A stretch of 64,000 nt of DNA from the NCBI GenBank assembly GCA_012845835.1, contig JABAKD010000023.1:3486200-3550199 (forward strand), read 5' to 3'. Position 1 is the stretch's first letter, and every line of letters starts with the position of its first letter. The position numbers and the translations under genes are program-made. Positions 41,521 to 53,879 of this stretch are shown piece after piece. This DNA comes from Undaria pinnatifida (lineage: Eukaryota > Sar > Phaeophyceae > Laminariales > Alariaceae). The notes below the pieces were generated by a model. That model had not been told where the DNA came from. It saw only the letters and a list, made by a program, of their open reading frames with translations, and ran no database searches.

Positions 41521-44500
41521 ACGTGGTGTTTGGGTAAAACCCCTCGACTGCGTTAGGGACTTCCCCGCTAGCCGTTCTTGTTTTTTTGCACAAAAGAGAC
41601 CGGCTACTTTTTTGTCAGATACACCATACAATCCAAGTAATGGGCCAGGTGCTGTGCGAGTGCCACATCGGGTACGACAAGAACATTTGTGCGCAACCTT
41701 AAGATACCCCTTACCCGGCATGTAAGGTTGTACTTTTGGTAGATGTGGCGTTATCAGTGCTTCTGTTGATGCCGTCCTTGGAGGTGTATATGTGAGTTCT
41801 GATCATGTAGATGTAATTGATGTCGCGCTTGAAAATTTGGGTCTACTCTCTGCGGCGTTCTGAAACAGCTCGGCATGAATCCCCATATCGGGCCAGGTCG
41901 GTGGACCAGTGTCACTACCAATGAAACGCGTCGTAAGTATACACTCGTAGAAATCCTCGACGCAGCTCGAAACTGAAAGATGCGCTTAAAAAGCGAGAGC
42001 AAAAGCGGAGCGATTTCCAAACGCGTGTACAGAAAACAAGGTCGCAGAAGGCTTATCCTCTCAATGGTTGCGGCTCCACTTGTGCGGCCAAACGTTCCTG
42101 AACAGATGACGGAGCAAGTGCGGAACAACCGGTTTTTTCAGATAGATCACCGCTGTTTTTTTTTTTTAGAACTAGTGCATAGGCATGTGGATCGGGTTGC
42201 ACGAATGAATGCCTCCGAATTGATGCTGTGGGTGTAATGTTGATGTGTTCATGTTTTGACCTCAGGAATTTCTCTTCATCTTCTATCATTGGAGGGTTAC
42301 GAGACGTGTTAATCCTGGCTAGTAGTTATCAACGCCCGTACTAAAGACGGGACAACGCAACACCGCTAAGAACTCCAGCACGCGGCGAGAGGGAGAGGAG
42401 TTCCCGAATCGACCGCGTGGTACTGAGCAGAATGGGACAAAGGAGGCGAGAACACACACGAAAGTAGTTCGGGAGCGCAGTACGCAACGATATATCCAAA
42501 ATCCGAAACACATTCAAATTTGAAGGCGCGCGGATGTGCCTAAGAAAATGAGAGGGGGTCGTCGACGGAAACCCTTGCATCTCGCATGTATCAAAGATCA
42601 CACGGGTGTCGGGCATTCGGTTTTGTATAAAATGACACACGATTCGCCCTATACTTCGAGCGGCCTTTGCCCCGACCCACCATCGAGATCGATTTGGAAC
42701 GAATTAAAACACCCAAGACGTCAACCGAGCCACGTCTGAGTTATCAGGCGGCCTGATAAATCATGCGGCAGGGGTTTTACATATTACTCCACATTTTTTA
42801 CCGGTCTGCCTTATCCAACGAGAGACGACCAGTTGTCGCGATACGGGGTCATTTGCTTCGGCGACTAGCGCATTGAGGTGTCTATCGAATTGCTAAAGTT
42901 AACGCTTTTGAAGTGGGGCTTCGGGTGCTATATTGAGCCCCGTTTGCCAAGAGAACCGAAAACTCCCTACGCACATACATCGGGATGACTCACACGAACA
43001 ACTCATTCATTCGATAGCTCTCACTCCAAGTCCTATCCAATTGTGCAAGGAAGGGGTCGCTACATGGCATATATTTTCTTCTGAAGCCAGAATGTTCGTC
43101 CTTCCAACCAACTAAGCAATTGACCAGATATGAGCAGCGGCTATAACCACCAAGACTTTGCCCCAATATTTTTGAAGCCGAGATGCGTAAGCAGAGACAC
43201 CCCTGCAAGCCAGAGCGTTAACATGCAGATACAGACGAGCGATCTGTTGCGGTTGGGCAACGGTCTTGAAGGAATGTATTTAGGGCACTGTACTCTCCAG
43301 AGCACGTGTGGCGGGGTGGCAATCATTATTGCTTTAGTCGAAGGGGAAAATAACTATTGGAGTGCCGGTTAAGGTTCGACGAGTAAAACATTGAACGGAA
43401 AGAGTCCTAAACGTGTCTTCTATAACGCGGCACAAATTCGCAAGGTCGCAAACAAACCAATGGTTCCTATGTCTATCCGAGCGCTCTATGGAGAGAGCAA
43501 GGGAGGGCGGGGGGGAACACCCCTGCACCGTGTCGTCAGCAACGTGCACCAGATTTGCACTTTTTTGTACCGTTCGACGCAACGGGCAGTGAGTACCTGA
43601 TTTAACGGCACCGGATGGGGGGAGTAGGTGCTGACACAGTTTGAGGGACTCTTTTCTATTGTGGCTCGGGCATTTTCGGTAAACAGTCAAGGGCGTGGAG
43701 TGCTAAACGCATCTCCATGTGGCCTCTATCGGTTTCTCTTCATATCCAGCCAGCGTCGGGATATAAGTGGCTCACGAGTGCTTGCACTACACACATCGTC
43801 GACGCTGTCCTATTCGCACAGGCGCTCTCGCGCTCGTCAGAAGGACACGACACATTGGGTAGAGCTAGTCGAAGCTCAACATGAGGCACTGGTCGCCCCG
43901 AAAGCAGCCGATGAGATAGTGCCTGCGTCTCGAGTCATATTTCGGCTACAGACTGGTGCGATATTTTCCACGGGTTGTAACGAAAACAAAGAAAATCGGA
44001 CTAAAAGCAGGCGTTCGGAACTATCTCAACACCCACCGCGTTGTGGAAACTGGGTTTTCGAAATTCGTGATTTGGTAAGGACAGTGTCTCCTTATCACTA
44101 TAGACGAAACTACAGCTGTGCAATTTCTGAAGCTACGCGGGGCAGCGCCACGGTATCGGAGTTGCTTGCTCATCACATAAGCGGCTGGCTCAGTCAGAGG
44201 TACCTACGGACAACCACAGAAAGTGGTCACTCACACGCATCCCAACATATTTTATTTGTCCCGAAAAACTAGGCATGTTAAACGAGCGTCGTGCGCGCGA
44301 TGCAATGCAGGGCTTGCACGAGAGAAGCGACCTCGCCATCATCGACATAGTTTTTCCCCGGTGTTGGTACTTGAAACATCGCAAGTAAAAAAAAATAGCC
44401 GTCACGAATTTCGTCCAACGACGAGAACTGTGCCTTTGTGTCAATACCGCTGGACGTGCATGGACTACACTCGATGAAATTGAGAGCGTCAGACGTCTGC

Positions 44501-47500
44501 TCAACGTACGATCCGGCCTCATTGAGTCGTTCATTGTGGCGTTTCGCTATCCCAGGGAAGGAAAAATCCCTTCACCCAAAGGAAAACCTCCTCGAACTAT
44601 TGTTGTAAAATACGAAGATATGAGCCTCGAGTGCACGGCAACAACAGAGTTGTGAGAGGAGTTAAACTATTAATAGGAGAACCGCCTAAAAAAAAGCTGC
44701 ATCTTCGTACTTAGGTAAATAACTCCGTTCTGCGGGGCTGGGTGGATTTGGTTGCGGAAACGGGTTAGCCCTGCTTGTGAATGCCCCTGCCCACTTTGAT
44801 CATTGGTATTAATAGTGTTCTGCTCGGTGCTTTGATATTGTTGGATGTTTTTACGACCGTCTCGCTGAAAATATTTTAGATATACAGAGACGAAAATATA
44901 CTGACCAAACGACAGACAGATCCAGGTTTTGGTCAGGTCCAAGTGGAGGAAATCCACTCCATGAACAAGATGAACAATCTCGACAATTGACACGTTTAAT
45001 ACAACATGTGTACGGCGCCCCAACCGAGTCATTTCTTTAGGTAGCATGATGCTGTTGCAGTGTGTGGGTTGCTGTTCTTTTACGTGGGTGGTAGTGTCTG
45101 CGTTGGCAAAGGTTGGTCGAATAGAGGCTATGTTTGTGCATGTGATACATACTACTTGATTTCTGACTTAGGAGCATGTACATGTATGTATAAAATGCTA
45201 CTGTTTTAAAAAATACGCTGCTCCACTGCTGCTCATACAACGAGTGTTGTGGCTTATGCTTCTGGTGTTTCCCCGGGCTGCTTTTTCTCTGGCACCTTTA
45301 TGCTGTCGAACTACTGCTCCACGCACGTTGCAGCACGTGCCTTTGTCAGGACACATAATTGAGCGTATAGTAACACTAATAGTGTTTTCGACTGTCGGCT
45401 GTGCGACAATTTGTTTTGTAACGGTACCGTAGTGGTGGCACCTGATAAGGAGCACTTGACTCCTATGTTGGCGGTGTTTTAATGATCGGACACGCAGATT
45501 TCCGCCTTGAACAAAAAAAACATGACGAAAACGGGACATATGTTGGTGTACGAGTAGCCATTTTCATTAGGTTGATAGACGAAACACACGCAGACTCTGA
45601 CACGGGCGTGAGGTCTCGTGCGTGCCGGGTTGCTGTCGCTCCCTCTGCGACACCTGCCTTTCCTGCTGCTGCCGCTGCTGCTATTTCGATGCTGCCCCTG
45701 CTACGAGCGCATCACCACCACAACAGTCGTACAAGTACCGAGTTATTTTCTGTATGAACAAAAACGTCACTGCTACGATATCTATTGTTAACAGGCTTAA
45801 ACCTCTCACGAAAAAGGAAACCATCTCCATCTTACGGGCGAACTGTCCTACGCAATGACTGTGTTCGGTTGAAGCTCTGTACACCTGGTAAGGCCAACCA
45901 ACAAAGAAAAAAAAATGTGAGCAAGCGCTATTGAACAAAGGCGGACGCTTTTTAGCCTCAAGTTTTTGGTTCGCGCTTCATTCTCCTAACCATCTCCGTA
46001 ATGGCAAAAAAGCGGAGGCGTTCCTTCCCCGTCGGTTTGTATAAGTGTGCATCTACGACGTTACCAGGCATGCCGCTTGCTGTCCTTTCGATTGCTGGTC
46101 TTGACCTTTGTTTCTCGTGTTCACCCAGCTGCAGATTGGACTCCAGGAGGTGTGAAGACCGCCCCTTACTATCAAAAACTTCTAGTATGTGTAGGGTTGG
46201 GCGGGGGATTAAGGCTGCTTTTCGTATCTCTCAAATGAAACTGGAAGCACACGTGGGGCAAACTAACTTCCCTGAGTTACATACCGTTCTTCTCAATGGT
46301 AGTGACTTTCGGTGCAACAAAAAGTGAAAAAATGAAATAGTCAGGGATCAGGGATAGCGTTGCTCAGGGTTGTCGAGGTTAGCCGCATAAAAGACGTTGA
46401 CGGCAAGAAAACACCTGAGCAACCTGCTCGCTCCGGGAGAAGTGTATCTCCCAACCCTAAGCAACAAGCTGAAATTGATGATGGTCAGAGAACAGAGCAC
46501 ACGCGGTACTATGTTGCCTTCACCACTACAGAAACGAACGCTGACTCGCCGCCAATGCGTAGCACGGCAGAGCCCGCCATCACCTCGAACCAGGGGTGAT
46601 TTCGTTTCGCTGTGGGGACGAAATCAGTAGCAGTGATCCACGATCAATCTCAAAAGGTGGATATTTTTAGGATTCGTACAAGTAGGAGAGAAACAGGTAT
46701 GTATGACCAGCAGCCTCGTAAGCTGGGTCACAGCGAGGAAGGTTGCCGCGATAAACGCCCACTCGCTGTCAATACGTAGAGCATCAGAGCCTGTTTAACT
46801 CCTTCAACCAGTCGTCGCTTGGTGATACTGTTGGGGTGGCGAAAGCAGCACAGCAGGTTGAACATAGGCAGACTACGTCATGAGAGGAGGAGAAGTAGAT
46901 GCTGCTGTTGTGTTCCCAACGCAAAGAAAACGCAAATAGCTAAGGAAACAATGCGACCTCGAGCTGGGTGACGACAAGGAGGACGGCGACGACACCTGGC
47001 CAATGAGATATTGGCCTAGAGATGCGGAGGGAGCAGGTCCCGGCGAAAGGTGGTGGAGCGCAGTGTGTGGAAAAAATCGGCAGCAAGCTCGAAGCTCGTT
47101 GCAAATCAAGCGCAGGTCTTCCGTTTTAAGCTCTCTGTAGCCTGTAAAGCACGGCGAAGAGCCCGTGAGCATATTTCTGTTTTTCAATTTTTCGAAAAAA
47201 CAATCCTGGAAGCACGCCCCGACGACGACAACCGCCCCTGAGCATTTAAAGTTTATTTCTCATTTGTTTTTCCGAAAACCTGTAGCAATAAAGCAGAACC
47301 GTGGTGAAGCGGAAGGCGGCTCTGGCTGCCCCAGGACAGTGGATAGGTGAGGGCCGGGTCAAAAAAAATAAAAAGCGTCGTCTAAAGCAACGTTACAGAA
47401 ACCTTCTGGTATGTCATTTTGCTGCCGTCTACCTATTTCTATGGTGGAGAGCCCTCCCACGATGAGCCTCACCTCTCGGCGTGGGCACACCGACACCATG

Positions 47501-47869
47501 GAGTGATTGATGTAGACCCGATTGACGAAATACCGGTTTACAAGTACTGCCTTGGCTCGCCAACAAGAACGAAAGGGGGAGAGACTTTAACGTGGGACCT
47601 TGAGTATCAGCTGCACCCCGAACTAAAAACCTTGTTAGAGTTGACCCCCGTCTCTGGACCAAAAACACCTGTATTGTACCCCTTTCAAAAGCAAAAAAAA
47701 TCGGCGCCTCAACATGGAAGTACCTCTGGTGTAGGCGGGGAAAAATTGTTTGCAACCCCTTGTTTATGGTAGTCATGACCTGTTTTGTTCAGTACTTCAC
47801 TGCGCGCTGCCTGGCGATTGGTAACTCGGATTAGAACGAGAAAAGCTGAGTGCCTAACCTGTCCGATCA
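41521..47869. other. No recognised gene
   Basis: Frames of 100-214 codons exist (for example 43628-44272, 47419-47772) but lack an ATG or a recognisable domain. Sequence complexity is normal. I see no transposon ends and no array. Single diverged exons of host genes cannot be excluded. Confidence 0.3.
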
Positions 47870-49000
47870 TTTAGCTTGGAGAGTTTTCTTCGGGTCTATC
47901 CATGTACCTTGTAGCAACAAAAACGTACCACGGCCCGGCCTGAAAGCTACGAGCCCGCTTCGGCAGACGCAATTGCGCCGCATGGTGGAGCGAACTGCAC
48001 GAGAGTAGTCGCGTGCCCAAGCCTTCATGAAATCGCGCTGTAAACTCCGGTACCACAGAGATGTATATTCAGGGTAGACTCCCGCACCCTGCAATAGTTT
48101 CCATTAATGGAGATTTCAGTTCACCTTCGACATGTCAAAGTACACCAAAAATAGAAGAAACTGACGTACGTTAAACTGCATATTAAAGTACCCACCGGAA
48201 ATGGTAGTCAACCGGCATCAGCTGCTTCGCACGGTGGAGAAAACTTCACGCGAGCTAGTCGCGCCCGTAAACCTTCAAATAAAAGCGCGGTACTCCGGTA
48301 CCGCATAGATATATGCCCCGGGCAGACATGCACACGCTGCACATTTTCCGTTCAATGGAGTTTTTTCGGCCACAATCAGCATGTGAGAGTATGCCAAAAA
48401 AAGGAGAATATACAAACGTACGTTAACATCGTGGACCTCCGGCGACAGTACCCGGCGGAGCAAACTTCACGCGAGCAGTCGCGCCCCTGACTCTTCATGA
48501 AACCGGGCGAAACTCCCGTACCGCAGAGATGTAAACGCAAGGAAGACTTCCGCATCCTGCATAAATTCCGTTTAATGGAGATTGCTCCCACATTCGGCAT
48601 GTTGAAGTACGCCAAAAACAGCAGAATACACGTACGTTTCGCTGCATGTCCCTACCGGTAATATTGGTATGCGTCATCAGTTTCTTCGCACGGTGGAGCG
48701 AGCTCCACAAGAGTAGTCGCGTCCCTACTGCTTTATTATATCGCGCGGTACAACAGCACCGCAGAGATGTATACCCAGGGAAGACTTGCGCACTCTGCAT
48801 CACTTCCATTCAAAAAAGTTTTTTTGGCACATTCCGCATGTAAAAGTACGCAAGAAACAAACAGAATACACCTACGTTACCGTTGACCTCCTGCAATAGT
48901 ATCTGGTGGAGGGAACTCCACGCGAGTAGTCGCGTGCTTCAATCTTCATGAAATCGCGTGGTATTCCGGTAGCCGTACCAAAAACGAAGGCAGACCATTC
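47870..49000. repeat. Degenerate tandem repeat, period about 220-250 bp
   Basis: Marker strings 'gtaccgcagagatgtat' (48050, 48298, 48520, 48757), 'agtagtcgcg' with a following 'cttcatgaaa', and 'cattccgcatg' recur in order four to five times, with about 25% divergence. Short minus-strand frames share Leu/Tyr/Cys motifs between units but each is interrupted; I cannot tell whether an old coding repeat is involved. Confidence 0.75.
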
Positions 49001-50060
49001 GCACACCAGTCCAAAATGCAGCACGTATTTATCAGAAACGAAGAATTGTGTCGATCATCGCCATAAAAATATGAAAATTGTAAACCATGCTAGGGAGGGG
49101 GTACACGATACAAACGCATCGCCGTTGTCGTATCACCGAAGACGCTAATACCCCGTTCATTTTGTATGCTTCGCTTTTTGAGTTCCTAGACAAGCCGTGG
49201 TCACAATCCCCCCCCCCCCCTCTCCCTGCTTCTAGACTTGAATTTGAATCGAGCATAGGGTTCGGCAAGCCCAGTGATCGTCCACTTTTTATTGAGTGTT
49301 GCCTACTGCTAACGGCACCGTGTTTTCTACACGTCAACTTGTGCAAAAGAAAAGGTCCTAACCAACCTCAACAAGTATGCACTCGGGAAGACTCCAACTC
49401 ACGAAACTGACCTATATTACGTGGACGATGACCTGATACGCCACGAGGGGGGCGACTGGTCATATGAACAATGCCGGGGTGGAACATGTCGTGTTTTCAA
49501 GAAATAGACAGACATTTGCTTGCACGAAGCGCTAAACACAGTGGGGTATTCGCCGAGGATCATGTAAATCGAGTTGCACACAATTCAAGAACCGGTTTGT
49601 CGGGCAGAAGAGCATTTTGGATGGCAGCTAGAATGAGATTGTCAACTTCACGACATTGCAACTCCCAGAGACAGCCATGGGAGTACTATGTAACTGGGTC
49701 ATGAGTGCCTCGCCATAAATACTACGTTAAACGATCTTCTCCTCGTGCGGAGTTAAACCTTTCCACCCCGCAAAAATGGCCTACCTCGACTGACAACGAC
49801 TACAGTTACTTAGTAGGCCGAGGTCCAACTAGAATACAAAGTGGACCCAGACACGGCGGTGCTCTAGACTACCCTTTTATCGGAGGAAAAAAACTCGAAA
49901 AAAAATGTGGAAAACTAAAAATCGAACGTATTGCCCGCTCTACCACGCAACCATGAATAACGGTAGCATCAACATGTAGTGACGGCCCCCTGGTCGTATT
50001 GAAATATGGCGTGAAGAAAACAAATTGAAGTCCCTCTATAGAAAACTCAAAAACATTACT
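49001..50060. other. No recognised gene
   Basis: Only short frames and a C tract at 49208-49219. No domain recognised. Confidence 0.35.
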
Positions 50061-50062
50061 AT

Positions 50063-50167
50063 TTACGGGGGACCATAGTAAATAGGACCAAATATTGTTA
50101 GTCAAAATAGGGAAATATATTGGTTTTTGTGTGTATCGTAGGTCCTATTTACTATGGTCCCCCGTAA
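50063..50167. mobile_element. 105-bp MITE
   Basis: Inverted ends of about 27 bp (TTACGGGGGACCATAGTA... on the left and its complement on the right) flank a 50-bp AT-rich middle. TA is present on both sides, suggesting a TA-targeting DNA transposon family different from the Tc1/mariner-like element at 6854. No coding capacity. Confidence 0.85.
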
Positions 50168-50179
50168 TACTGGCGACAT

Positions 50180-50440
50180 TTTTCCATAAGGTGTGTCCTG
50201 CAGGGCACCAACAGAACCGTACCAGGGGTGTTCGCCGGGGTATAGCGTACAAAAAACTCCTCTTAAGTTACGTAAAGCGTTTATACAAGTACCTGGAACT
50301 TATGTAAGCTCTGGACGACGTTCATACCCGTACCCGATTTTTTTGTGAGTTCGGGCTGTCATATTTGCACTACGTTGCGAACGAATACCAATTGTTTGTA
50401 GCACTACTGTAAGGCTTATATATTGTACAACAACAGTGTG
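50180..50440. repeat. CCCG/GTTCTG degenerate minisatellite, block 3
   Basis: Contains 'ctgcagggcacc', 'ttcatacccgtacccg' and 'gtgagttcgg', as in the blocks at 25850 and 50965. Confidence 0.5.
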
Positions 50441-50516
50441 TGAATTTGGGACGTGTACCGGTGGCCGTGGAAGCCGTTTTCCAGGACGTCGGAACGGCCC
50501 TTATGTTATAAAAAAT

Positions 50517-50960
50517 GAAAATACACTCCAGCTGTGAAATCGAAGATTTTGTCGAAACTCATCTTTGCAGGCTGTGTGTGATACTCCGATCGCGCGTATT
50601 ACGGGTTGTGTGTCCTCATTAAGGATATAGGTCGGCGACTCCCCTTACAACTACAGTGTAGCTATCAGGGTCAACAGGGTGGTGTTAGTCAGTCCGTGCG
50701 CGGAAACTATAAAACCCGTTTCTGAGGGGGACAAAGTCTGACAGCTGTGGAAGGAAATGTATCCGTTTATCAGGTGAATCCTGTAGGTCGAATAACCGGT
50801 GAGCGGATGGAGTTTTGAAGGATGTGGGGGCCTGGTTTCGATCAAAAGCGAGCGGGGTTGGAGGGGGGGGGAAGGGGGGGGGGCGGACGGGCGGGCAATG
50901 TGTGCGTGGAAGCTATAAATCCTTCAAGGGGATAAATATGACGGTTTTGGGAGAAAAAAA
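50517..50960 (+). repeat. Module-A / poly-G repeat array 4
   Basis: A complete module A (50517-50651) is followed by one unit with 'ggaaactataaaacccg' and the start of a second with 'ggaagctataaatcc', separated by a G tract at 50862-50882. Confidence 0.88.
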
Positions 50961-50964
50961 TATG

Positions 50965-51330
50965 TATGCTGTGGTCTGCAGGGTACAAATATAACCATAC
51001 CCCGGTAATTACCCGGGTATTATCTGCATAGAACATTTGTGAGTTGTGTACCTCCTTGTCACAATACCCTTGGTACGCGTACAACATTTCTTTACCTGCC
51101 CGGAACCTCTCTGAGTTCTGCATGACGTTCACACCTACCTGTACGTGGATCTTCTGTGGGATCGGTACGCCTGTGCCACAATACCTTGGGTACGTGCACA
51201 ACCTTTCAGTAATGCACGCGTGGAAGTTCTGAGAGTTCTGTGCCAATCCCACACAATACCTACACCTTGACGGAGTTCTGTGACACTTCCATACCTTCCC
51301 GTCCCGGAACTAATGTAAGTTGTGTAAGAC
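50965..51330. repeat. CCCG/GTTCTG degenerate minisatellite, block 4
   Basis: Quasi-periodic 'gagttctg', 'acctacctgtacgtgg' and 'gcctgtgccacaataccttg' units. It follows directly on array 4. Confidence 0.55.
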
Positions 51331-52370
51331 TCCCATACCCTTGCCGAGAATCCACAAACCCTACAAAACAAAACCTCGCAATTCTTGAAAAACAGAATTT
51401 CAATATGATTCCGATTTCACGTATGTGTTTTCCCAAGTGACGACTCCAGGATCTTTACACTATAAAAACCCTATCTATTCACCGGGATCGTTTTTCATGA
51501 AGAAATAATACCTTCTGCGTAGCGTAAAACTAGTATTACATTTACACAGAAAAAAGTATTGAAAAAAGAACTTCATTCGGCGACGGGGGGGGAAATCTTC
51601 GTATGGCGTTGACAACGGCTCCGCGACAAAGCTAGATTCTGCATTGAAGCTTATCACCCAACGCCCCAACATTGTAGAGTTTGTGATGGAAGCACGAGTA
51701 CATCGAATGTCAGCCAACCAACAAAAAACATGCGATGCAGATATATGAAAGCGATCTTCCCCACGACGCAGGGTGCTCCTGTAAAGCACCGTGACATATC
51801 AATATTAACTATACACACGTCGCAAGTCGCTAAACCCAGTCCACATCACTGCATCTTCATGTTGCAACCTGCAGCAAATATTTCGATCTATTTCTTGGCT
51901 GAGGTATGCCTACCCAACGGCATGTACGAACCTTCGCGTCGGGTTGGTCGCCTCCATCTTACACGCACTATCGGCGGCACAGCGAGGTGGCGCAGCTTTG
52001 TTGCAGAAAGAGGCGATCGCCAGGAATAGCTGTTACTGAGGTTTTTGCAGGTCATTAATTTGAGAAATTTGGGGTGGCCAGGGCGGACTTCGCCTTCCTC
52101 AATGAAAGCTTACTACATCAGTTACTACATCAAAGATGCAAGACCCGGCTGGGTGTCCTTTGCACGAGTGAGGTTACAGTCCCCAAAAACTGACTCACCC
52201 GCATCGGGGAAAATAATCCGATACCTAGAACGCCTCCGCCTAGGCTAGGGTCATCGTCGGTATAAGAGTGATACGTCGTATTCCAAAGTCAATATGAATA
52301 TATATGCATCCATCATTTTTCATGTGCTGGGCTGTTGGCAAACACGGCAAAATATCGAACAGATTGAGCT
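51331..52370. other. No recognised gene
   Basis: Short frames only, with no recognisable domain. Confidence 0.35.
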
Positions 52371-52770
52371 GCTCCGCCCCCCCCCCCCCCCTCCCCCCCC
52401 CCCGCCGCCCCCTCCCTCCCCCTTCCCGCTCCCCCTCTTGATCAAACCCAGGCCCCCACGTCCTCGAAACTCCGCCCTCCCCTCAACGGTTATTCGACAT
52501 ACAAGACTCACTTGATAAACTGATGTTTTTGCGTCCACAGCTGTCAGATTATGTCCTTCTCAAAAACGGGTGTTTTAGTTTCCGCGCGCAGACTGACTAG
52601 CATCACAGTGTTGACCCTGATAGCTACACTGTAGTTGCAAGGGGAATCGCCGACCTATATCCTTAATGAGAACACACAACCCGTAAAACGCGCGATTGGA
52701 GTATCCCACATAGCTTGCAAAGATATGTTTCGACAAAATCTTCGATCTCACAGCTGGAGTGTACTTTTAC
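52371..52770 (-). repeat. Module-A / poly-C repeat array 5 (inverted)
   Basis: C tracts at 52377-52402 precede the inverted unit ('ccaggcccccacgtcctcg', 'cacagctgtcagatt', 'gtttccgcgcgcagac'), ending in a minus-strand module A at 52634-52770. It lies 130 bp beyond the 3' end of EsV-1-7 gene B. Confidence 0.88.
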
Positions 52771-52900
52771 TTTTATAATAAAATATAGAATGATCTTTGC
52801 TGGCGCCAAGAAATTCAGAACTATATCAAATGTATACGACCACAAAGAGGGCGGTGTTCGACATATACCGAAAACAAAATATGGTACACCGCGACGCATG

Positions 52901-53836
52901 TCAATGTAAACACTCGACTTTTACGTGAAACGGGCTCCTACGTTCGGCATTGTGCGACGAGCTGGACGATGCATTCCCTCTGCGATCAGCTCCTACATTG
53001 GGCGACAGCCCGCTTCGGCGACCGCAGCGGTTGTTGTGGATATCCACCATGTCGTCTTCGGCACGTTGCCTACAATACACGGCTGTCTTGCTGCCAAGAA
53101 TACTGGAGCTCGGTTGTTTCGTGCACGTGCCGTGCGAACAACGCCGCCCATGAAGTACGTCTACCATGCTATCCTCTGCATGCTGTTGACAATAAACTTC
53201 GGTCTTACTGCCGGAGACATTCAAGCTTGGTACCTTCGTGCATGTGTCGCGTGAACGATGCCTGTTGTTGACGTCTACCATGCCATCCTTTGCATGTTGT
53301 TTGCAGTACAGCGCCGTCTTCTGGCCGGGGACGTTGAAGCATCGTCGGGTCGTGCACGACTCGTGCGAACAAAGCCTGTTGCGTACGTCTACCATGCCAT
53401 CGTTCGCATGTTGTTTACAATACACTGCCGCCTTGCTGCCGAGGACATTGAAACTCGGTTGTTTCGTGCACGTCTCGTGTGAGCAACGCCTATGGCCAAC
53501 ACGTGCCATGGAATCATCTGCATGCTGTTTGCAGTGCGTTGCCGTACTGCTACCAACAACACCAAAGGTCGGTTGTTTTTTGCAGGATTTTTGTAAACAA
53601 CGCCTGTTGAGTACGTCTACCATCCCGTCATCTGCATGTTGCTTACAGTAGACCGCTGTCTTGCTGCCGGAAACACCGAAGCTCGGTTGTTTTGTGCACG
53701 AACCATGTGAACAACGCTTTCTGCCGACATTCACCATGCCGTTCTGAGCATGTTGTTTGCAGTACAACGGTTTTTTGCTGCCTGCGACGTTGAAGTTTGG
53801 ATGCCTCGTGCAGGTGCCATGCGAACAGCGCGCCAT
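52901..53836 (-). CDS. EsV-1-7 repeat protein, paralogue B
   Basis: The ATG at 53836 (MARCSHGTC) opens 311 codons. Repeats begin at Cys4, 42, 80, 118 and 156, all matching C-x4-C-x16-C-x2-H. The sixth has Arg instead of its first Cys (194), and the seventh, at 233 after a linker one residue longer, has Arg instead of the His. So five repeats are intact and two are damaged. The tail (GADR...HNAERR...VECLH) matches that of paralogue A, showing common descent of the two genes. The family is brown-algal and includes a developmental regulator; the role here is unknown. No intron is needed. An open frame precedes the ATG but contains none of its own. Decay of the last repeats may mean relaxed selection. 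Confidence 0.88.
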   Translation of the reverse strand: MARCSHGTCTRHPNFNVAGSKKPLYCKQHAQNGMVNVGRKRCSHGSCTKQPSFGVSGSKTAVYCKQHADDGMVDVLNRRCLQKSCKKQPTFGVVGSSTATHCKQHADDSMARVGHRRCSHETCTKQPSFNVLGSKAAVYCKQHANDGMVDVRNRLCSHESCTTRRCFNVPGQKTALYCKQHAKDGMVDVNNRHRSRDTCTKVPSLNVSGSKTEVYCQQHAEDSMVDVLHGRRCSHGTCTKQPSSSILGSKTAVYCRQRAEDDMVDIHNNRCGRRSGLSPNVGADRRGNASSSSSHNAERRSPFHVKVECLH

Positions 53837-53879
53837 AGGGGCCTCCGATTCGGGTTGTGAAATGGTATGAGCACTCAAT

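Noticed and set aside
43628-44272. 214-codon plus-strand frame
   Set aside because: No ATG in frame and no recognisable motif.
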